The notes under the pieces were generated by a model. That model searched no databases. It was not told the DNA's origin and saw only the letters and a list, made by a program, of their open reading frames with translations. This document shows positions 1 through 5,865 of a stretch of 16,579 bases of DNA, piece by piece (position 1 is the stretch's first letter; the number at the start of each line of letters is the position of its first letter). The stretch spans positions 1 to 16,579 of the forward strand of contig CAMGSV010000033.1 of NCBI GenBank assembly GCA_946061495.1, given 5' to 3'. Origin of the DNA: an uncultured Spirochaetales bacterium (GTDB lineage: Bacteria > Spirochaetota > Spirochaetia > Treponematales > Treponemataceae). The position numbers were made by a program, and so were the translations under genes.

Positions 1-53
1 AATATATTTTATATAAAGCAAGTCTCTTTAGTCAACTCAAAATTTCCACATGA

Positions 54-290
54 TGTAAAATTCATACAGACTTCCTTTCTTCAATCCATTGTAGTAGCAA
101 GAAAGGTTTTGCGGAAATAAATGAGATTTTTCCCAATGGAAATCAATTCTCAGGAAAAGACCGTGTGGAGATACAAGCAGTAAAGGCAAAATTTTGCCAG
201 CCGAATAAAACTGATTTCCGTGTCCCCAGACAAGCTGTGAACATTCTTTCCATAGGCTATCCAAATTATTCTGACAGCTTATTAGAATAA
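54..290 (+). pseudogene. Possible C-terminal remnant of an unrecognised gene
   Basis: A plus-strand frame stays open from 54 to a TAA at 288-290 but contains no ATG and is preceded by an in-frame TGA at 51-53. Its second half, from about position 102, reads like ordinary protein: it contains FPNGNQFSGKDRVEIQAV and ends in NILSIGYPNYSDSLLE. I do not recognise a family. Possible explanations are the decayed tail of a gene broken upstream, a frameshifted gene entering from outside the window, or chance. The long inverted repeat at 252-304 overlaps its last codons. Confidence 0.2.
185..198. repeat. Perfect 14-bp palindrome
   Basis: GGCAAAATTTTGCC is a perfect inverted repeat with no spacer. The form is typical of an operator for a dimeric regulator, but it sits more than 200 bp upstream of the nearest promoter and inside the possible gene remnant, so a role is not established. 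Chance is possible in an AT-rich stretch. Confidence 0.3.
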
Positions 291-304
291 TTCCTATAGC
301 CTAT
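252..304. repeat. Long imperfect inverted repeat
   Basis: Two nested arms pair exactly: ATAGGCTAT (252-260) with ATAGCCTAT (296-304), and AATTATTCT (264-272) with AGAATAATT (284-292). They are separated by a symmetric 3x3 internal loop and closed by an 11-nt loop. Eighteen pairs in 53 nt is well beyond a chance hairpin. No T tract follows, so it is not a classic intrinsic terminator. It could be a processed RNA stem, a miniature-element relic, or the end of a lost gene. Confidence 0.55.
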
Positions 305-423
305 TGGAATTCTTCCATTAAACTGTCAAAAGAATTATATTAGCCTAAAAAGAACATTCTTTCAGGCCATTATAGCCTCTCTAAAAAAACGAATATATTA
401 TTATACTTTCGGTGAATATACTA

Positions 424-452
424 TTGATTTTTATTACACGATTTGATATACA
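424..452 (+). promoter_or_regulatory. Predicted sigma70-type promoter of the XRE-ImmA pair
   Basis: TTGATT (424-429), a 17-bp spacer and TATACA (447-452). An extended -10 TG lies at 444-445, one base before the -10. It is the best-matching promoter upstream of the XRE gene and would give a leader of about 80 nt. Two GAATATA boxes just upstream (391-397 and 414-420) could be operator half-sites for the XRE protein, which is a guess. Confidence 0.4.
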
Positions 453-540
453 TAAGGTGTTGGAGAGTCTGCTCCCTTTCCATCCATCTGTACAGTATTG
501 TGTAGGTTGAATTCAGAAGTAGAAGATAAGGAAGAGAGTG

Positions 541-867
541 ATGTCTGATACCATCTTTCAGAAACGAATGAGAGAGTTGATGAAGGAAAAACGCTACTCC
601 CAGAGGAAACTCTGTGACTTGTGTGGTATAACAGAGGCTGCCTTTAGCAGGTACATGACCAGCCAGCGGCTGCCAAAAACGGAGATACTTGCCAATTTGG
701 CAAACATCTTGGGAACAACCAGCGACTACTTGATTGGAAACGAGGCCAATTATGGGTACGACCAGTTACGGTTCATCCTGGCATCCAGCATGGATGACTT
801 GAGCCCCAATCAAAGGAAGGAGCTGACCTCGATCCTGATGGACGAGTACAAAAAAATGGAGGTTTAA
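541..867 (+). CDS. XRE-family helix-turn-helix regulator
   Basis: Small (108 aa) DNA-binding protein with a Cro/CI-type five-helix domain over about residues 6-65. Visible landmarks are SQRKLCDLCGITEAAFSRYM for the recognition helices, then NLANILGTTSDYLIG, the usual end of the fold. The tail to residue 108 is short, charged and helical and may dimerise or contact the partner. A GTG lies in frame at 538, directly before ATG 541. I chose 541 because AAGGAAG (528-534) is then 6 nt away. The stop codon overlaps the next start (TAATG), so the two products are translationally coupled. XRE regulators paired this way with ImmA/IrrE proteases (phage immunity, ICE and toxin-antitoxin-like loci) usually repress their own operon. 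That role is inferred from the family. Confidence 0.88.
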   Translation: MSDTIFQKRMRELMKEKRYSQRKLCDLCGITEAAFSRYMTSQRLPKTEILANLANILGTTSDYLIGNEANYGYDQLRFILASSMDDLSPNQRKELTSILMDEYKKMEV

Positions 868-1403
868 TGGAGAATTGCGAAGTGAATCAGATGGCAGCCC
901 ACTACCGGCTGCCATCCTGGAGAGCCCTTGAACTACTTGATATGGCAAGCCAGTTGCTCTGTCAGCATAAGTATTACGAGAAGGACTTTGATTATAAAAA
1001 GATGATTGCCAGCATGGGAGTACGCATAAAACCCTACTCAACCTTTACCCCCGAAAACTTGGAAAGACTGAGAAAGGAAACGCTGGGGATGCGGTTGGGA
1101 GGCCTGGCTCTACGGGAATATGATCCCCATCAAAAAAGGTGGTGCTGCCTTGTAGCCTATGATGACCAAGATTCAAGCCTAGACGAAATGGAAATCATCA
1201 TCCATGAGTTTTCCCATATCTACCTTGGTCATACCCAGCAAAGTGTCCATGCCGAAGCCGAGGCAATCTACTTTTCAGTGGGCATTCTAGGCCTTTTACA
1301 CCTAGAGCGGATTACACCGCTAGGAAAATATCTTGAACATTACAGGATGGCAGGCAAGACTCTTACTATCCTGATGAAACAGAAGTACAAGGAGGTGAGT
1401 TAG
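867..1403 (+). CDS. ImmA/IrrE-family metallo-endopeptidase
   Basis: A 178-aa protein with the zinc-protease signature HEFSH at residues 113-117 and a downstream HAEAEA stretch (128-133), which supplies the third ligand, probably E132. This is the COG2856/ImmA arrangement. In characterised members the protease cleaves or inactivates the partner XRE repressor after a stress signal, as with ImmA/ImmR of ICEBs1 and IrrE/DdrO. The start overlaps the XRE stop by one base and AATGGAGGT lies just upstream, so the pair is one transcript. There is no signal peptide or membrane helix, so it should be cytosolic. No integrase or phage gene is seen nearby, so this may be a solitary stress or toxin-antitoxin-like unit and not part of an intact mobile element. 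Its target is inferred. Confidence 0.85.
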   Translation: MENCEVNQMAAHYRLPSWRALELLDMASQLLCQHKYYEKDFDYKKMIASMGVRIKPYSTFTPENLERLRKETLGMRLGGLALREYDPHQKRWCCLVAYDDQDSSLDEMEIIIHEFSHIYLGHTQQSVHAEAEAIYFSVGILGLLHLERITPLGKYLEHYRMAGKTLTILMKQKYKEVS

Positions 1404-1424
1404 TGCATGTATCGCCATAAAAAA

Positions 1425-1457
1425 ACTCCCTGAGATGCGCCAACATCTACAAGGAGT
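1425..1457. terminator. Hairpin terminator after ImmA/IrrE gene
   Basis: ACTCC (1425-1429) pairs with GGAGT (1453-1457), with an inner GATG/CATC stem. On the plus strand it is followed by a short CTTT. On the minus strand the stem runs into seven or more T, so termination looks stronger in that direction. It lies 21 nt after the protease stop. Confidence 0.55.
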
Positions 1458-1617
1458 CTTTGGTCAGAGCCATAGGGTACTTGAAAAAGCACCTTGTGTA
1501 TGATTCTTCAAAACAAGTTGGACGATTATATCATACATAGGCTCTCCGTGTCAAATGAAGTTGCAGGGTACTTTGTATAAAATCCTGCGAAAAATTTTAT
1601 TTTAGGAGGGCATTCTT

Positions 1618-2331
1618 ATGCTTAACATTAAAACCGTCAGGAATCCTCTTGTAACGGATCCTACTAAGGACAGCTACTGCTTCCGAAGCAGTTGTTCTCA
1701 AAAGATTTCTACACAGCAGCTTGTGAAAGAAATGTCAAACTATAACTCAAGCTTTACCGAAGCAGATCTTGCTGGTATGCTCAGCGTGTTGAACACGGTG
1801 GTAACCAACAAGCTGATGGAGGGCTATAATATAGAGTTCCCTTTTGGCAGCGTATTTCCAAGCGTCAGTGGCACTTGTGCTGGAATTCAAGATTCCTTTG
1901 TTCTTGGACAGGGGAATCATCAACTCTCATTTGGGTTCCTTGCCAATGCCACCACAAAACAGGCTGTGATGGCAGGTCTCAAATACAAGCAGCTCCAACC
2001 CGACTCATCAAATGAGGCACGGCTCTACAGGCTCAGTTCATTAACGGACAACGCAAAGGAAAGTCATGAGCTGTCCCTTTCTGCAGGCAAGATTCTCCGA
2101 TTGCACGGACGAAACCTTACCTTTGATTTTGATGACGCTGCTCAGGGAGTGTTCCTTGAAAATGTAGATGGCAAAAATCGGATGGAACGATTTACCAGAG
2201 CAGGAAGCAACATCATAGACCTCCCCATTCCCGATGATTTGGCAGCAGGAGACTACACTGTCTTCATAGTGACAAAACCTGGAACCAACTACTTCACAGC
2301 AAGTATAGGTCAGATTGTCACAGTAGCCTAG
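1618..2331 (+). CDS. HU-like DNA-binding protein with DUF4469-type C-terminal domain
   Basis: A 237-aa two-domain protein. Residues about 30-125 look like the HU/IHF-like domain of the Bacteroidetes/spirochaete type: a helical ADLAGMLSVLNTVVTNKLMEG segment, then FPFGSVFPSVSG, the strand-turn usually written as lGxfxpsvsG. Residues about 135-237 match the Ig-like DUF4469 pattern (KILRLHGRNL, MERFTRAGSN, IPDDLAAGDYTVFIVT). Such proteins are often present in several copies in Treponema genomes; their exact role (nucleoid architecture or element-linked) is unknown. The start is well supported by AGGAGG (1604-1609), 8 nt before ATG. It has a monocistronic setting with a terminator close behind. 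It is not an ordinary 90-aa HU, because the C-terminal half is additional. Confidence 0.8.
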   Translation: MLNIKTVRNPLVTDPTKDSYCFRSSCSQKISTQQLVKEMSNYNSSFTEADLAGMLSVLNTVVTNKLMEGYNIEFPFGSVFPSVSGTCAGIQDSFVLGQGNHQLSFGFLANATTKQAVMAGLKYKQLQPDSSNEARLYRLSSLTDNAKESHELSLSAGKILRLHGRNLTFDFDDAAQGVFLENVDGKNRMERFTRAGSNIIDLPIPDDLAAGDYTVFIVTKPGTNYFTASIGQIVTVA

Positions 2332-2348
2332 TTGCTCCCACAAAAAAT

Positions 2349-2381
2349 CCCCTCGCCTTGGGCTCCAGCCAAGACGAGGGG
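2349..2381. terminator. Strong GC-rich terminator hairpin after the HU-like gene
   Basis: CCCCTCG (2349-2355) pairs with CGAGGGG (2375-2381) and CTTGG (2357-2361) with CCAAG (2369-2373), with one mismatch between the stems. The plus strand continues CTTCTT; the minus strand continues ATTTTTTG. Termination in both directions is plausible. Confidence 0.75.
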
Positions 2382-2576
2382 CTTCTTGTCATTCTACTAC
2401 TGGGCTACTTCCTGGCGGCCACCACGTACTGGCTGAGCATCCGCCACATCCCAATGGTGCAGCATCCTCCACAACCGGCTCCAACTCACTCCCGCAGGCA
2501 GCCCACCGGCTATACCATTGAATGGGCAGACGGTCAAGATATTTGCCCAGACGACCTGTATTTTAACTCCTACTAA
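2358..2576 (+). CDS. Doubtful small membrane protein or remnant
   Basis: A 72-codon frame opening at a TTG inside the terminator hairpin, with no ribosome site. Translated, it gives one hydrophobic segment (about residues 9-27, LLVILLLGYFLAATTYWLS), a proline-rich linker and a polar tail ending in CPDDLYFNSY. The stretch after the terminator is clearly richer in G and C than the toxin-antitoxin DNA that follows. It is either noncoding spacer that happens to be open, or the leftover of a longer gene. I recognise no family. Confidence 0.18.
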   Translation: MGSSQDEGLLVILLLGYFLAATTYWLSIRHIPMVQHPPQPAPTHSRRQPTGYTIEWADGQDICPDDLYFNSY

Positions 2577-2596
2577 GAACTATAATTAAATGAGTT

Positions 2597-2629
2597 TTGA
2601 TTGAATTTTCATGCAAGCTGTTATATAGT
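2597..2629 (+). promoter_or_regulatory. Possible promoter of the toxin-antitoxin pair
   Basis: TTGAAT (2601-2606), a 17-bp spacer and TATAGT (2624-2629). An overlapping alternative is TTGATT (2597-2602), 18 bp, TTATAT (2621-2626). Either gives a leader of only about 10-15 nt that just includes the GGAGG at 2636-2640. The antitoxin probably binds here. Confidence 0.35.
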
Positions 2630-2646
2630 TGATTTGGAGGCATACA

Positions 2647-2925
2647 ATGGCAATGTTACAAGTGCGAGATATGGATGACCGCCTATATGAACGGTTAAGA
2701 TTCGCTGCAAAAAATGACAATCGTTCCATCAGTCAGCAGGTTATAACTATTTTACAAAATTATTTTACATCAGTTCCTGTAAAAACAAAAAATGCTACAG
2801 AAGAATTCTTAAAACTTGCAGGTTCATGGGAAGATTCTCGAAGTGCATCAGAAATAATAGATGATATTTACAAATCTCGGACAAGTTCAACAAGATTTGA
2901 GGCATTAGATGGCATATTTGATTGA
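2647..2925 (+). CDS. vapB: Type II antitoxin, ribbon-helix-helix type (VapB/FitA-like)
   Basis: A 92-aa protein. The first 40 residues fit a ribbon-helix-helix DNA-binding fold: strand MLQVRDMDD, helix LYERLRFAAKNDN, then SISQQVITILQNYF. The remainder is charged. The C-terminal stretch from about residue 60 (SWEDSRSASEIIDDIY, ending in a short acidic tail) is of the kind that wraps the partner toxin. ATG 2647 was chosen because GGAGG (2636-2640) is 6 nt upstream; an in-frame TTG at 2629 would put the ribosome site inside the gene. It overlaps the toxin start by 17 nt, as is common in such pairs. It should repress its own promoter together with the toxin. The DNA is distinctly AT-rich compared with the genes on the left edge and at 3404 onwards, suggesting acquisition. 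Confidence 0.82.
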   Translation: MAMLQVRDMDDRLYERLRFAAKNDNRSISQQVITILQNYFTSVPVKTKNATEEFLKLAGSWEDSRSASEIIDDIYKSRTSSTRFEALDGIFD

Positions 2926-3325
2926 TACCGACACAATAATATTTGCACTCCGTGGTGATAGTACTGTTTTAGCAAAGTTTGAAGAGAACAAAAATCTTCC
3001 CATTTCAATATCTCTGATAACTTACGCTGAATTGGTGTTTGGTGCAAAACGCTCCCAAAATGAACAAAAGAATATGATAAAGGTAAATCATATTCGAGAT
3101 ATTTATCCAATTGAAAAATTAAATGAAGGCATTATGGAAGTTTTTGCAGATATAAAAGCAAAAATGTTTGACAAAGGCATAAGAATAGAAGATATGGATT
3201 TGCTGATTGCTGCCACTGCAATTTACAATGAATTAACTTTGGTAACAAATAACACAAAACACTTTGAAAATGTTCCAAATCTTAAAATAGAGAATTGGAA
3301 AAATAGACAAGAAAACTTAACCTAA
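2909..3325 (+). CDS. vapC: PIN-domain toxin ribonuclease (VapC-like)
   Basis: A 138-aa PIN-domain protein, the usual size for VapC. Acidic metal-binding positions are visible: D6 in YLIDTD, E41 in YAELVFGAKRS, and D97 in IEDMDLLIAATA. The C-terminal motif LVTNNTKHFENVPNLKIENW corresponds to the usual TxNxxxF region, with His where many members have Asp. Family members cut tRNA or rRNA and halt growth until neutralised by the antitoxin. The start at 2909 lies inside the antitoxin gene, with TGAGG six bases before it, so translation is coupled. All reading-frame landmarks are intact, so the toxin is probably functional. The RNA target cannot be read from the sequence. Confidence 0.88.
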   Translation: MAYLIDTDTIIFALRGDSTVLAKFEENKNLPISISLITYAELVFGAKRSQNEQKNMIKVNHIRDIYPIEKLNEGIMEVFADIKAKMFDKGIRIEDMDLLIAATAIYNELTLVTNNTKHFENVPNLKIENWKNRQENLT

Positions 3326-3344
3326 GTCCCCACCCACAAAGAAT

Positions 3345-3376
3345 CCCCCTGGCCCAGCACAAGCTAGATCAGGGGG
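3345..3376. terminator. Bidirectional terminator between vapC and nfnB
   Basis: CCCCCTG (3345-3351) pairs with CAGGGGG (3370-3376), with an inner AGC/GCT stem and an ACAA loop (3359-3362). The two genes converge here, so one hairpin serves both. The plus side continues TACTTGT; the minus side continues ATTCTTTGT. Confidence 0.7.
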
Positions 3377-3403
3377 TACTTGTATTCAAAGCAATTTTGT
3401 AGC

Positions 3404-4900
3404 TTAAGCCTGCTTCAAATACTGGTTGATGCTGGCGGCAGCACGGCGACCGTCTCCCATGGCAAGGATAACGGTGGCGGCACCTTGCACAATGTCTCCA
3501 CCAGCCCACACCTTGGGCAGGGAGGTGGCGCAGTGTTCGTCCGTCGTGATGTTTCCCTTGCGGTTCACCTCCAGGCCGGGGGTTGTCTTCATCATCAGGG
3601 GGCTGGAGTCATTGCCCAAGGCCACAATCAAGGCATCGCAGGGAATCTCATGCTCGCTGCCGGGAATCGCCACGGGGCTGCGGCGGCCGGACTCGTCTGG
3701 TTCTCCCAGCTCATAAGAAAGAGCCTCTACGCCACGAATGCGACCTTCTTCATCTCCCAAAATCCGAGTGGGATTTTCCAAGAACAGGAACTCTACACCT
3801 TCTTCCTCCGCATGGGCAATTTCTTCCCGACGGGCAGGCATTTCATTTCTAGTTCGGCGATAAATGACGGAAACCTTTTCTGCTCCCAAGCGGAATGCAG
3901 TACGGGCGGCATCCATGGCAACGTTTCCACCGCCCACAATGGCCACGTGCTTGGCATCGTACAGGGGGGTGTCCGCATTCTTGTCGTAGGCCCGCATCAG
4001 ATTGGCGCGGGTCAGGTACTCGTTGGCGCTGAACACACCGATGAGGTTTTCCCCCTCGACGTTCAGGAACTTGGGCAGACCGGCACCGGTTCCCACAAAG
4101 GCGGCGTCAAAGCCCTGCTCCTCCAGCAGCTGCATCAGGGTGCCGGTGCGTCCCACCAAGAAATTCTCCCGGAACTGCACCCCCATCTTCTTCAGCTGAT
4201 CAATCTCCTGGGACACGATGGACTTGGGCAGGCGGAACTCAGGGATTCCGTACACCATAACACCGCCGGACTTGTGGAACGCCTCGAACACCACCACCTC
4301 GTGGCCCGCACGGCGAACGTCAGCGGCGGCGGTGAGGCCAGCGGGACCGGAACCGATGATGGCCACCCGCTTACCTGTGGCGGGGGCAATGTCCGGCAGG
4401 GTCTGCAAATTGTTCTCCCGCTCGTAGTCCGCCACAAAGCGCTCCAGCCGCCCGATGGCCACAGACTTCTCCACATCCTTCAGCGCCTTTCCCACGGTGC
4501 ACTGCTCCTGGCACTGCTTTTCCTGGGGGCAGACACGGCCGCAGATGGCGGGCAGCAGGTTGGTGGTCTTGATGATATCCACGGATTTCTTGAAGTCCCC
4601 CTTGGCAATCTCCGCGATGAACTGGGGAATGGGGACATTTACCGGACAGCCGTTGACGCAGGGCTGGTTCTTGCACTGGAGGCAGCGCTGGGCCTCCACC
4701 ATGGCCTGCTCACTGGTGTAGCCCATGGCCACCTCATCCATGAGCCTGGCCCGCTCCCGGGGCTCCAACACCGGCATGTCCTGCTGGGGAATCGCCATCC
4801 GGTCCTTGGTGGTCAGCGGCCCCTGCTCCAGCTTCCTGTTGACGGCTGCCAATTCAGCCACTGCAATCTCCGACAGCTTCTGGGGCGTCACGTAGCTCAT
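3404..4900 (-). CDS. nfnB: NfnB-type large subunit, NADPH/ferredoxin flavoprotein (often annotated gltA)
   Basis: A 498-aa FAD and iron-sulfur oxidoreductase of the glutamate synthase small-chain superfamily. Two 4Fe-4S cluster motifs lie N-terminally (C73, C76, C81, C85; then C120, C124, C130, C134). A FAD-binding GSGPAG is at 183-188 and a second dinucleotide fold, VGGGNVAMD, at 322-330 for NADPH. A glutaminase-type large GOGAT subunit is absent, and the gene overlaps nfnA by four bases (ATGA). The combination matches NfnAB (reduced ferredoxin plus NADH coupled to NADP reduction), which supplies NADPH in anaerobes. Automatic pipelines would call it NADPH-dependent glutamate synthase, GltA. 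The start at 4900 has GGAGGTG directly upstream; an earlier in-frame start at 4948 would lie deep in nfnA. At 498 aa it is slightly longer than the roughly 465-aa norm, mainly at the N-terminus. Confidence 0.87.
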   Translation of the reverse strand: MSYVTPQKLSEIAVAELAAVNRKLEQGPLTTKDRMAIPQQDMPVLEPRERARLMDEVAMGYTSEQAMVEAQRCLQCKNQPCVNGCPVNVPIPQFIAEIAKGDFKKSVDIIKTTNLLPAICGRVCPQEKQCQEQCTVGKALKDVEKSVAIGRLERFVADYERENNLQTLPDIAPATGKRVAIIGSGPAGLTAAADVRRAGHEVVVFEAFHKSGGVMVYGIPEFRLPKSIVSQEIDQLKKMGVQFRENFLVGRTGTLMQLLEEQGFDAAFVGTGAGLPKFLNVEGENLIGVFSANEYLTRANLMRAYDKNADTPLYDAKHVAIVGGGNVAMDAARTAFRLGAEKVSVIYRRTRNEMPARREEIAHAEEEGVEFLFLENPTRILGDEEGRIRGVEALSYELGEPDESGRRSPVAIPGSEHEIPCDALIVALGNDSSPLMMKTTPGLEVNRKGNITTDEHCATSLPKVWAGGDIVQGAATVILAMGDGRRAAASINQYLKQA

Positions 4901-5760
4901 TTTCCACCTCCTGCGGCAATGGCCTCTGCCTGGGCTTCCATGCGGCACCTGTGCAGGTCCTCCTGCTCACGTCCCTTGAAGGAACGCATCCGCAGCATCA
5001 TGTTGTCAAAGTCCACCAGATGGCCGTCGAATTCGGGGCCGTCCACACAGACGAACTGGGTCTTGCCGTCCACAGTGACCCGGCAGCAGCCGCACATTCC
5101 CGTTCCGTCAATCATGATGGTGTTCAGGGACACCACCGTGTGGACATCGTAGGGCTTGGTGGTGGCGGCGCAGAATTTCATCATGATGGGTGGTCCAATG
5201 GCCACCACCTCGTTCGGCTTTGGATTCTGCTCGCAATACTCCTTCAGGGGCTCGGTCACCAAGCCCTTCCTGCCGGCGGAACCGTCGTCTGTCATAATCA
5301 CCAGTTCGTCGGCAATGGCCCGCATCTTGTCCTCAAAAATCAACAGCTCCTTGTTGCGGGCCCCCATGATGACGATGAGCTTGTTTCCGACGGCCTTGTA
5401 GGCCTGGGCAATGGGATACAATGGGGCAACACCAATTCCACCACCGACACACACCACCGTCCCCACCTTTTCGATGTGGGTGGGATTTCCCAAGGGCCCA
5501 AGAATGGCAGCCACCTGGTCACCTTCGTTCTTGCGGGACAATTTCAAGGTGGTGGCCCCCACCGTCTGGAACACCAGGGCAATCCAACCGGCCTCGGCAT
5601 CCGCATCTGCGATGGTCAGGGGCACCCGCTCCCCAAACTCCAGGTCCAGCTGCACCAGCACGAACTGGCCCGCCCTGCGGTTCCGTGCAATGTCAGGTGC
5701 TGTCACCCGCATATAAAAAACATCTGCGGAAAGCTGCTGTTTTTCGATGATTGTATACAT
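4897..5760 (-). CDS. nfnA: NfnA-type small subunit, FAD/NAD-binding 2Fe-2S protein
   Basis: A 287-aa ferredoxin-reductase-like protein (sulfide/dihydroorotate dehydrogenase-like FAD/NAD-binding family). The FAD site RVPLT is at 45-49. A glycine-rich NAD segment, CVGGGIGVAPLYP, spans 104-116. The C-terminal cluster region contains D218 and cysteines C223, C225, C226 and C238. Known NfnA proteins bind 2Fe-2S through one Asp and three Cys, which fits here and differs from the all-Cys dihydroorotate dehydrogenase subunit. It is the first gene of the pair, driven by the promoter at 5800-5828. ATG 5760 is preferred over the in-frame GTG at 5772 because the MYTIIEK start is typical and a GGGGGTGAGG purine run directly precedes it. 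Which reductant it uses in vivo is inferred. Confidence 0.85.
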   Translation of the reverse strand: MYTIIEKQQLSADVFYMRVTAPDIARNRRAGQFVLVQLDLEFGERVPLTIADADAEAGWIALVFQTVGATTLKLSRKNEGDQVAAILGPLGNPTHIEKVGTVVCVGGGIGVAPLYPIAQAYKAVGNKLIVIMGARNKELLIFEDKMRAIADELVIMTDDGSAGRKGLVTEPLKEYCEQNPKPNEVVAIGPPIMMKFCAATTKPYDVHTVVSLNTIMIDGTGMCGCCRVTVDGKTQFVCVDGPEFDGHLVDFDNMMLRMRSFKGREQEDLHRCRMEAQAEAIAAGGGK

Positions 5761-5799
5761 CCTCACCCCCACAACAATATTGGAGAAATTTAACGATAA

Positions 5800-5828
5800 A
5801 TAATACCCTAAATCTGGGAAAAGAACAA
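5800..5828 (-). promoter_or_regulatory. Predicted promoter of nfnAB
   Basis: On the minus strand TTGTTC (5828-5823), a 17-bp spacer and TATTAT (5805-5800). Transcription would start near 5793, giving a leader of about 33 nt. It sits in the 105-bp gap after the transglycosylase gene, so nfnAB is probably a separate unit. Confidence 0.5.
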
Positions 5829-5865
5829 GGACTGCAACAGGAGTGTAAGATGCCAGGAGCAGTGT

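Larger units (their letters stand above)
1..537. other. Gene-poor upstream stretch
   Basis: No complete gene is visible here. The stretch is AT-rich. It holds a possible gene remnant (54-290), a perfect 14-bp palindrome (185-198), a long imperfect inverted repeat (252-304), a 12-bp direct repeat (239-250 and 352-363) and, near its right end, the promoter and leader of the XRE gene. A TTG-started minus-strand frame at 37-264 lacks a ribosome site and was not accepted as a gene. Confidence 0.6.

Noticed and set aside
37..264. Minus-strand 75-codon frame at the left edge
   Set aside because: It starts at TTG, has no ribosome site and shows no recognisable pattern.
1561..1600. Promoter or riboswitch in front of the HU-like gene
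   Set aside because: TATAAA at 1576-1581 lacks a -35 at proper distance, and the GCAGG/CCTGC stem around it is too short to claim a regulator.
3404..4900. True GOGAT small subunit GltD
   Set aside because: No large glutaminase subunit is adjacent, and the partner is an NfnA-type protein with an Asp plus Cys cluster site.
3380..5152. A 590-codon plus-strand frame opposite nfnB and nfnA
   Set aside because: It is antisense to two well-recognised genes, rich in His, Gly and Leu as expected from the complement of GC-rich codons, and shows no family motif or ribosome site.
5829..5865. Possible terminator after the transglycosylase gene
   Set aside because: Only a five-base stem (ACTGC/GCAGT) with a large loop is present, and the following T-rich bases belong to the nfnAB -35 region.
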